Source: Chloroflexota bacterium (lineage in GTDB: Bacteria > Chloroflexota > Dehalococcoidia > Lucifugimonadales > JADFKI01). Taken from it: DNA of 22,216 nt. A program made the translations under genes and the position numbers. Under the pieces are notes generated by a model, which did no database searches, had not been told where the DNA came from, and saw only the letters and a program-made list of their open reading frames with translations. Location of the stretch: assembly GCA_024648655.1 (NCBI GenBank), contig JAGGDZ010000312.1, forward strand, positions 1 to 22,216, given 5' to 3'. Positions 15,452 through 21,405 of the stretch are shown piece after piece (position 1 is the first letter of the stretch; each line of letters begins with the position of its first letter).

Positions 15452-15739
15452 ATGATTGGCGTCCTAACACACCACTGGGCAAAAGACGACTTGATTGAAA
15501 CCGCAATAGAACTACTAAATCGTAACGGAGACGCGCAGAGCCGAGCGCCCGGCTTCGTGAGCCGTGAAACCTTCTACTCGCTTGCCGACCCAACGCAGAT
15601 TACAACAATGGTGAAGTGGGCAAGTAACGAGATTTATGAAGAATGGCGCGCCAGCCCTGAGCGTGCCGCCGTGATGACGGGTGCGGACGTCCTCTGGTCA
15701 AAGCATCCAAAGTCCGAGCGCTTCCATGTCGTAGAATAG
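15452..15739 (+). CDS. ABM-domain (antibiotic biosynthesis monooxygenase-like) protein
   Basis: A 95-residue protein with the pattern of the dimeric alpha/beta barrel ABM fold (PF03992): a first strand (MIGVLTHHWAKDD), a helix (ETAIELLNRN), a strand (PGFVSRETFYSL), then the MVKWASNEIYEEWRASPER segment typical of the family, and a last strand with FHVVE. Family members include small monooxygenases, haem-degrading enzymes and proteins with no known activity. ATG 15452 is preferred because AAAGGA stands 6 nt before it and the resulting length equals a single ABM domain. An in-frame ATG at 15368 would add 28 residues. The neighbour on the right is the convergent selenoprotein gene. Confidence 0.72.
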   Translation: MIGVLTHHWAKDDLIETAIELLNRNGDAQSRAPGFVSRETFYSLADPTQITTMVKWASNEIYEEWRASPERAAVMTGADVLWSKHPKSERFHVVE

Positions 15740-15778
15740 CGCGCGCCAAATCGCCTCTACTTGACGGGGAGAAGTATA

Positions 15779-15801
15779 GGGCAGGGAGTAAGTCCCCGCC
15801 C
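15779..15801. terminator. hairpin between the convergent ABM and UGSC genes
   Basis: A 9-bp stem with one G-U pair in the minus-strand transcript (GGGCGGGGA / TCCCTGCCC, minus-strand sense) and a 5-nt loop lies in the 86-nt gap between two convergent genes. It may terminate both transcripts; neither side has a strong T-tract. Confidence 0.5.
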
Positions 15802-15825
15802 GTCCTGTGATCGTTATCGGATTCG

Positions 15826-16368
15826 TCAGCCTCGCGCCAGCAGAATTCGCAGCACCTCAGGCGCAGCCTGCATTGCGCGTTCCCGTAGCCTCTCCTCATC
15901 CAGGCTGCCCAGCGGATGCGGCAGCACCACAAACGGGTAGTCCGGTATCCCTCCGATGTTCGACATTGCCTTGCCGCTGGATATGAATGGCTCCGTGCAA
16001 ATCACAGCTGTGGGAACGCCGCGCTTCTCAAGGGTAATTCCGTCGTGCACACTGCACGATGAGCATGACCCTCAATCACCCGACGAGGTAATCACCACGT
16101 CGCACTGCTCCACAAGCTCGTCGATGATATGCTCGGGGCATGGCCGAGACGCGTTCATCTTGTTACGCGCCACAACAGACTTGAACTCGTACCGGTCCGC
16201 CAGCACTTCTTGCGTAAGAGCCAGTATCTCCTCCGAGTTAATCTTGCCATTCGCCAGCAGCCCTATCACCTTGCCGTCAAGCGTATCCGGCCGCTGCGCC
16301 ACCACCGCATCCACGGGTATCGCCTGCACAGTAGGATCAAGAACCTGAAGCCTTTCCGATACTACCAT
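15826..16368 (-). CDS. UGSC-family selenoprotein (in-frame TGA read as selenocysteine)
   Basis: Read with the TGA at 16072-16074 as selenocysteine, this is one 180-residue protein. The first 98 residues (MVVSERLQVLDPTVQAIPVD onward) end in DVVITSSGD. Then follow U99-G-S-C102-S-S-C105-SVHDGITLEKRG and a C-terminal half with PFISSGKAMSNIGG and FVVLPHPLG. The UGSC motif and the VHDG segment after it define a selenoprotein family known mainly from marine and soil bacteria; homologues with Cys instead of Sec exist. The U-x-x-C arrangement suggests redox or thiol chemistry; the reaction is not known to me. AAGGGG precedes the ATG. Upstream, 57 nt away, is the 345-residue gene, so the two form an operon. 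A SECIS-like hairpin at 16043-16059 and selC in the window support recoding. Ordinary gene finding would split it at the TGA into 98- and 74-residue ORFs. Confidence 0.9.
16043..16059 (-). promoter_or_regulatory. bacterial SECIS-like hairpin downstream of the recoded TGA
   Basis: On the minus strand, TCGTGCA and TGCACGA form a perfect 7-bp stem with a GTG loop; the stem begins 13 nt after the TGA (16072-16074) and the loop about 20 nt after it. Bacterial SECIS elements lie within the coding sequence immediately after the UGA, with a small apical loop that commonly contains G and U. The loop and spacing fit; SelB binding is not shown. Confidence 0.75.
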
Positions 16369-16425
16369 TACTAACCCCTTTCACTGGTATCCTTCCCAGC
16401 ATATATATGTTGGATTCCACATCCT

Positions 16426-17463
16426 CTAGGGAACTACGATCTCCTTGCACACGGAGCGTGAATTAGATCCACCTCCCCACAGCGGTATCACCTGTGAAAA
16501 TGCGCCCGCAAATCCACCCGCAACCAGCACCGTAATGCTGTCTTCAGATTGCGCCGTAGCCAGGATCGTATCAGGATCCACGCCGTCCGGCGACAGGTGC
16601 CCCGCTGATGCCCAGTCCGCGATCTTGCGCTGCGCGTTCTCGTGCAAGAATGCCTTCACATCCGCCTTGCTCCAGCCCGTGCCGCCCAAGTATCCTACAT
16701 GCTCCGGGCAAAGTACAACCACGACTTCGCCCTGTCCATACCCGGCTGAGAACATAGCGTCCCTGAAGCTCGTCAGTATCGCTTCCGGCGTGTTCCCCGT
16801 ATGGTTGCTGACCTGCGTCGCTGACAGACCTGCGAAAAGCGTAATCGCGCTTGATCTTGCGTCCATACCACGCTCGACATGCAGCGGCTCCCATGGGCTA
16901 ACATCTTCGCCTTCAGCGATGCACCAGGTGTACTTGCCCGGATGCCCCAGAGTTGCCTTGTCAAGCACGCCGGGCAACGCACCCGTAACATTGATGATGG
17001 CCAGCCGTATCGCCCGCCCAATAGTGGCGTTCGCTCTGTGCCCAGGCCCGAACACACTCACCGACGAGTTCATCGCCAAGTCGTTCGCAATTGGCCCGTT
17101 CACCACGGCCAGTACAGCCGCACCCATCGTGCTTACCGTAATCGCGTGCAGGTTGAACTGCGGCTCCACCAGCGCTTCTACTGCCGCTAAAACCACAGGA
17201 AAATACTCTGGCAAGCAGCCAGCCATCACAGCGTTAATAGCTATCTTCTCGACCGTGATAACTCGCCCTTTCGTAGGCTCGGTTCCTAGTATCTCCGAGG
17301 GCGACCGCGCCACATAGTCGAGAAATTCGCCCACACGCTCAGGAGTCGGTGGCACGACCGGCAGTCCATCTGTCCACCCGGACTGAAAGTAATGCTCAAT
17401 CACATCGGCGGCACTGTCAAACTCGAACAAATCGGATGTCAACGGTTGCGAACTCAAAGCCAT
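16426..17463 (-). CDS. unrecognised 345-aa protein, operon partner of the UGSC selenoprotein
   Basis: I cannot assign this protein to a named family with a known function. It has no signal peptide and no clear membrane helix. Features that look conserved are GWTDGLPVVPPTPERV near the N-terminus (about 29-44), the MAGCLPEYFPV segment (Cys83), a small-residue-rich middle (VNGPIANDLAMNSSVSVFGP), PGKYTWCIAEGED (Cys181), LCPEHVG (Cys252), and a C-terminal AGGFAGAFSQVIPLWGGG with Cys339 near the end. I believe proteins with the GWTDGLPVVPPT phrase occur beside UGSC proteins in other bacteria, which would suggest one complex or pathway. A near-consensus promoter lies about 25-55 nt upstream. The start is read as ATG at 17463; GGAG sits only 1 nt before it, so the TTG at the third codon is an alternative. 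Confidence 0.8.
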   Translation of the reverse strand: MALSSQPLTSDLFEFDSAADVIEHYFQSGWTDGLPVVPPTPERVGEFLDYVARSPSEILGTEPTKGRVITVEKIAINAVMAGCLPEYFPVVLAAVEALVEPQFNLHAITVSTMGAAVLAVVNGPIANDLAMNSSVSVFGPGHRANATIGRAIRLAIINVTGALPGVLDKATLGHPGKYTWCIAEGEDVSPWEPLHVERGMDARSSAITLFAGLSATQVSNHTGNTPEAILTSFRDAMFSAGYGQGEVVVVLCPEHVGYLGGTGWSKADVKAFLHENAQRKIADWASAGHLSPDGVDPDTILATAQSEDSITVLVAGGFAGAFSQVIPLWGGGSNSRSVCKEIVVP

Positions 17464-17489
17464 TCTCCAGAATTGTTGATTCTGTCCAG

Positions 17490-17518
17490 ATTATAGGCGC
17501 ACCCGGTCATACGGTCAA
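17490..17518 (-). promoter_or_regulatory. near-consensus promoter of the UGSC operon
   Basis: On the minus strand TTGACC (17513-17518, 5 of 6) and a perfect TATAAT (17490-17495) are 17 bp apart, the best promoter in the window. Transcription would start near 17483, about 20 nt before the first start codon. A direct repeat of TGACCG, 8 nt apart, overlaps the -35 box and the spacer. Confidence 0.75.
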
Positions 17519-17620
17519 ACCTGCACACGCTTGCTTATGCTATACATCCTGTTACGCTTACTTTCCTTGTGTTAAAGTTACTCCCAGAATTCGCATAACT
17601 CATTAGGAGGACACAGCCCC

Positions 17621-19330
17621 ATGACCTCACAACCCACCATCACCCGCGTAGTCAAGGAAGAGGCGCGCGCGCCAAGCGCAATGGTCGCCACAAAGGACCG
17701 CGAGGCTACTCGCGCAGGGCTGCGTATGCTCGCGCAGGGCGGCAACGCCATCGACGCCGCGGTAGCCTCCTGCTTTGCCATCGGTGTCATAGAGCCGGCG
17801 TCCAGCGGCATCGGAGGAGGAGGATACCTCGTCTATCAGGTCGGGGACCAAGGCGGCGTCATCGGCTTCCCCATGAAGGGTCCGCTCGCCGCAAAGCCGG
17901 ACATGTACGAGCTTACGGGCGAGGCCGCCACAGGCTCATTCGGCTGGCCTGGTGTCGTCAACGACGAGAACATTGAGGGCTTCCGCTCGATTGCGACTCC
18001 TGGCGCGGTGGCGGGACTATGCGAGGCGCACAGACGCTTCGGCAAGCTCCCGCTCAATGAGGTTATCGCGCCTGCAGTGAGCCTAGCCCGGGACGGCTTC
18101 ATCCCGAACCTGTTCGGTCTCAACCAGATTGGCGGCACATCAGGCATGATCGCCCGTTACGATGAACTGCGCCGTGTTCTGTGGCCCGGCGGCAACATGC
18201 CCATGGGCGACGTCGTTGACCGCGCCGTATTCAAGCAGCTTGAACTCGCCGACGTACTAGAATCTATCGGCAGGGGCGGACCCACAGCCTTCTACAAAGG
18301 CGACATCGCCAAGGCTATCACATCCGACATTCAGGACAATGGCGGAATACTGTCGGAAGAGGACATGGCGAGCTACGAACCACTTATCTGGGATGGAGGG
18401 CTGGAGTTCAAGTACCGGGGACATACCGTGCGCGTCCCACCGTTCGCCTGTGCCGGCATCACCAGCGCGATGACGCTCAAGCTGCTGGACGGCTTCGACC
18501 TGTCATCCGTGGCGCATAACTCCGCCGATATGCTGCACGCATACATATCTTGCGCGCGCCTCGCATACGCGGACCGCTTTCAGTACCTCGCCGACCCGGC
18601 ATTCGCCGATGTGCCGTGGAATGGGCTTGTGTCAGACGAGTACACCGAACTGCGCCGCGCATCAATCGGAGACAGGATGAACGGCGCGGTCGAGGCAGGC
18701 AATCCCTGGGTGCAGGAGGGCAGAGAGCCGTCCAGCGTTCTGCCCGCAAGCCGTCCTGCCGAGGACAAGGGCACAACGCACCTGGTCGTTACCGATTCCG
18801 AGGGCAACGGCGTGTCGATTACCAACACAATAATGTCCGGATTCGGCTCCGGGATCATTCCCAAAGGGACCGGGGTCATCATGAACAACGGCATGATGTG
18901 GTTCGATCCCGTTCCCGGGCGCATCAACTCCATTGCGCCCGGCAGGCTGCCTCTGAACAATATGACACCCGCGCTCGTTATGGGCCGGAACGGCGTCCGT
19001 ATGGCGGTCGGGGCGTCCGGTGGCAGGCGTATTACAAACTGCGTAACACAGCAGATTGTCAAGGTCATTGACTATGACATGGGGCCGCAGGAGGCGATAG
19101 ACTCGGCGCGGGTGGATTGCAGCACGCCGTACACCAGCATTGACCCACGACTTGACGCCGAGGTCGTCGCTGAGCTGAAGACACGGGGCCACGATATTCG
19201 CTCGATTCCGGAGAGCTTCATAAACTCAGGCTTCACAACGTTTGCCAGCCCTGTCGCTATTGTGCGCGGAGCAGACGGTGTCCGAGGGGGCGTTGACACC
19301 TTCCAGGCCGCGTACGCGGAGGGGCTGTAA
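17621..19330 (+). CDS. gamma-glutamyltransferase-fold Ntn-hydrolase with an altered substrate site
   Basis: A 569-residue member of the gamma-glutamyltranspeptidase superfamily (GGT, PF01019). These are made as a proenzyme that cuts itself at a Thr, which then becomes the nucleophile. Here that Thr is Thr385 in KGTTHLVVTD. The GGNAIDAA segment, ATPGAVAGL, GSGIIPKGTGVIMNN and GASGGRRI are all typical. No export signal is seen. Three residues that hold the gamma-glutamyl group in E. coli GGT look changed: the Arg of the DFRE motif is Pro (GFPMKGP, near residue 84), the Asp after LNNQM is Met/Trp (NNGMMWF), and the Ser-Ser of PLSSM is Asn-Asn (PLNNM, 446-447). It may therefore act on another amide or lack transpeptidase activity. 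AGGAGG precedes the ATG. It is divergent from the UGSC operon. Confidence 0.88.
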   Translation: MTSQPTITRVVKEEARAPSAMVATKDREATRAGLRMLAQGGNAIDAAVASCFAIGVIEPASSGIGGGGYLVYQVGDQGGVIGFPMKGPLAAKPDMYELTGEAATGSFGWPGVVNDENIEGFRSIATPGAVAGLCEAHRRFGKLPLNEVIAPAVSLARDGFIPNLFGLNQIGGTSGMIARYDELRRVLWPGGNMPMGDVVDRAVFKQLELADVLESIGRGGPTAFYKGDIAKAITSDIQDNGGILSEEDMASYEPLIWDGGLEFKYRGHTVRVPPFACAGITSAMTLKLLDGFDLSSVAHNSADMLHAYISCARLAYADRFQYLADPAFADVPWNGLVSDEYTELRRASIGDRMNGAVEAGNPWVQEGREPSSVLPASRPAEDKGTTHLVVTDSEGNGVSITNTIMSGFGSGIIPKGTGVIMNNGMMWFDPVPGRINSIAPGRLPLNNMTPALVMGRNGVRMAVGASGGRRITNCVTQQIVKVIDYDMGPQEAIDSARVDCSTPYTSIDPRLDAEVVAELKTRGHDIRSIPESFINSGFTTFASPVAIVRGADGVRGGVDTFQAAYAEGL

Positions 19331-19404
19331 TGCGTCAAGCATTGCGAGACAGTGAGGGTTGAGTGATTTCGGGATTAAGATTTATTGAATGAATAGGTGA
19401 TCTT

Positions 19405-20229
19405 ATGGGAGCTATCGAGGCGTGGAGGTATCGGGTAGAGGCACACCATGAGCAGTCGGAGGCTGTGATGGCTGCTGCTGCGTGGTCGGATGACGATTTC
19501 TGGCAGCCTTACGCGCGGTTTTTCCGGCTGGACCCTCGTCGGAAGGATGATCCGGTGCTGGACTTGCTGCTGTCAATGGTGGAGCCAGGCAGCACGGCAC
19601 TGGATGTAGGTGGCGGCGCGGGACGTATGGCTCTGCCGATGGCTCTGAAGTGCAAGCAGGTCCATGTCGTCGAGCCGTCAAGCAGCATGATCGAGCAACT
19701 TCGTGAATCCGCTACCGATGCGGGCATCGAGAATGTGTCGGTTACCCAAGCGGTGTGGGAAGACGCAGAGGTGGATGCCGAGGATTTGGTGTTGTGCGCG
19801 CATGTTGTCTATGGCGTGGCGGGCATAGAGCCGTTTTTGCGGAAACTGGAAGGGCATGCGAGGTCTTTGGTGGTCTTATTGGCTTTCGTGGAATCACCGA
19901 TGAACCGAATTTCGCGTTTTTGGAAGCCGGTCCACGGCGAAGAACGCATTGATATGCCGGCTCTGCCCGAACTCGTGAATGTGCTATGGGAGATGGGTAT
20001 TTTCCCTGATGTGCAGATGATGGGCCCCATCCTGTCTGACAGATTCGAGGACAGAGTTGTTGCGCTGACGCAGCTGCGCAACAGACTGTATGTGATGGCA
20101 GGGACCGCGGAAGACGCGAGATTGCAAGCGGCAATGGAAGACTTGCTGGTTGATGTGGACGGGGGTGTGATGGTGAAAGGATTGCCGCTCGTGCGACAGG
20201 GTTTTGTGTCGTGGAGGCCGGAGAAGTGA
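19405..20229 (+). CDS. class I SAM-dependent methyltransferase
   Basis: A 274-residue protein with the class I methyltransferase fold. Motif I is LDVGGGAGRMALPMA (about residues 66-80). The acidic residue ending strand 2 is in VHVVEPSSSMIEQL, where E binds the SAM ribose. Motif-II/III-like segments (VTQAVWED; LVLCAHVVYGV) follow. The C-terminal part (VNVLWEMGIFPDVQM) presumably forms the substrate lid. I cannot name the substrate. It begins at ATG 19405 with a GGTGA-like site and lies 74 nt after the GGT-fold gene, so co-transcription is possible. Confidence 0.82.
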   Translation: MGAIEAWRYRVEAHHEQSEAVMAAAAWSDDDFWQPYARFFRLDPRRKDDPVLDLLLSMVEPGSTALDVGGGAGRMALPMALKCKQVHVVEPSSSMIEQLRESATDAGIENVSVTQAVWEDAEVDAEDLVLCAHVVYGVAGIEPFLRKLEGHARSLVVLLAFVESPMNRISRFWKPVHGEERIDMPALPELVNVLWEMGIFPDVQMMGPILSDRFEDRVVALTQLRNRLYVMAGTAEDARLQAAMEDLLVDVDGGVMVKGLPLVRQGFVSWRPEK

Positions 20230-20300
20230 GTAATGACGCTTATTGCGCCAGCAATGTTCAAGTAGTATGCTTTGCCGTACAACTTTGAAGCCAAGAGTAG

Positions 20301-20334
20301 GCGAACGCCGTCATAGTGCGAATGCCGTCATAGA
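20301..20334. repeat. imperfect 17-bp tandem duplication
   Basis: GCGAACGCCGTCATAGT (20301-20317) is followed directly by a copy differing at 2 of 17 positions (20318-20334). It is in the spacer upstream of the small membrane protein and lutA. Confidence 0.8.
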
Positions 20335-20355
20335 AAGTTGGGCTGAAAGGTAATC

Positions 20356-20601
20356 ATGGCAATAATTCCTTATATTGACTCTCCCATTTCGTGGGCGATA
20401 GTCGGCTTCATCATCGGCGCGGCGCTTGGCGTGAACTTTGCATCGGTCGCGCTTGTAGCGGTCGGCCTGGTCGGGTTCGTGCTGTACATGTTCCTGCACG
20501 GTCCAGCAAGGCGATCCACAGAGGGCAAGCTGTTTGCCGCATGCCCTGTCTTCATCGTCGCCTGGATGGTGGGCTTCGTCGTTCACAATTTGGCGCTCTG
20601 A
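20356..20601 (+). CDS. small hypothetical membrane protein (81 aa)
   Basis: An 81-residue protein with two or three hydrophobic segments (about residues 12-30, 31-48 and 59-79) and a short polar loop, GPARRSTEGK, in the middle. AAAGGT lies 5-6 nt before the ATG. Its stop codon overlaps the start of lutA by one base (TGATG), so the two are translationally coupled; a role near the LutA/LutB complex, for example in transport or membrane attachment, is only inferred. No family is recognised. Confidence 0.7.
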   Translation: MAIIPYIDSPISWAIVGFIIGAALGVNFASVALVAVGLVGFVLYMFLHGPARRSTEGKLFAACPVFIVAWMVGFVVHNLAL

Positions 20602-21371
20602 TGACAGCCGCATCACCGCCGGTCAGGGCATCACTCTTCGTCACCTGCATCGTTGACCGTCTGTATCCGGAGGTCGGCGAGAGTGCGGTCAATCTTTTGA
20701 GGCGTCTGGGCGTTGATCTTGATTTTCCGGCGGCACAGACTTGCTGCGGTCAGCCCGCCTTCAATTCGGGTTTCTGGAGCGATGCAAAGCCGCTCGCACG
20801 CCGTACAATCGATGTGCTCCAAAGCGACAGATATGTTGTGGTACCGTCAGGGTCGTGCGCGAGCATGATTCGCGTGTTCTACGACGAGCTGTTTCACGAC
20901 GAGCCGCAGATGCGGAACAGGATCGCGTCGCTGGCAAGCCGCACCTTCGAGCTTTCCGAGTTCATAGTCGATGTCCTGGGCATCGCCGACCTCAGTTCGT
21001 ATGCGGACGCCGCCGCCACGAAAAGACGACGCAAAGTAACTTATCACGAAGGATGCCACCTCCGCCGCGAACTGGGCGCATTGACCCAGCCTCGCAGCCT
21101 CCTGAACTCTCTCCCTAGCGTAGAACTGGTCGAGATGGAGCAGTCCGAGGTCTGCTGCGGTTTCGGGGGAACCTTTTCCGTTAAGTACCCTGAAATTTCG
21201 GGCGCTATGCTGAATGACAAGATCGAGTTCGCCTCAGCTACGGGCGCTGAAGTCCTCACGGCCTGCGACAGCAGCTGCCTGATGCATATTGGCGGCGGAA
21301 TCGAAAAGCAAAGCATCCCAATCGAGCCGATGCACATCGCGCAAGTGCTCGACGAAGCGACACAGAACTAA
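20601..21371 (+). CDS. lutA: LutA-like Fe-S protein (CCG domain)
   Basis: A 256-residue protein with two cysteine-rich CCG domains: TCCGQPAFNSGF (about 47-58) and VCCGFGGTFSVKYPEISG in the second half, together with FVTCIVDRLYPE, HEGCHLRRELG and ACDSSCLMHIGGGI. This is the pattern of LutA/YkgE, a subunit of the LutABC L-lactate dehydrogenase complex (and of related glycolate-oxidase and heterodisulfide-reductase subunits), which passes electrons from lactate oxidation through non-haem iron centres. The start is ATG 20601, overlapping the stop of the small membrane gene; frames further upstream belong to that gene. LutB follows 34 nt downstream. No lactate permease or LutR regulator is seen. 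Confidence 0.92.
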   Translation: MTAASPPVRASLFVTCIVDRLYPEVGESAVNLLRRLGVDLDFPAAQTCCGQPAFNSGFWSDAKPLARRTIDVLQSDRYVVVPSGSCASMIRVFYDELFHDEPQMRNRIASLASRTFELSEFIVDVLGIADLSSYADAAATKRRRKVTYHEGCHLRRELGALTQPRSLLNSLPSVELVEMEQSEVCCGFGGTFSVKYPEISGAMLNDKIEFASATGAEVLTACDSSCLMHIGGGIEKQSIPIEPMHIAQVLDEATQN

Positions 21372-21405
21372 TACTTTGTCAACGTATTGAATCACAGGCG
21401 TTCCC

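Noticed and set aside
15826..16050. Separate 74-residue gene starting at a GTG
   Set aside because: It is the C-terminal half of the UGSC selenoprotein. It is in frame with the upstream part across the TGA, and its GTG start is inside the SECIS-like hairpin with no ribosome binding site.
16396..16413. A/T-rich 18-bp near-palindrome between the 345-residue gene and the selenoprotein gene
   Set aside because: The core is a CATATATATG run that is self-complementary by composition; in the transcript it has an A-C mismatch, so I do not call it a functional element.
16445..17317. 290-codon open frame on the plus strand
   Set aside because: It is antisense to the 345-residue gene; the translation is Ser/Pro/Ala-rich with no domain pattern, as expected for a shadow frame.
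18580..19192. Long minus-strand frames within the GGT-fold gene
   Set aside because: They overlap a clear GGT superfamily gene on the other strand and show no domain pattern.
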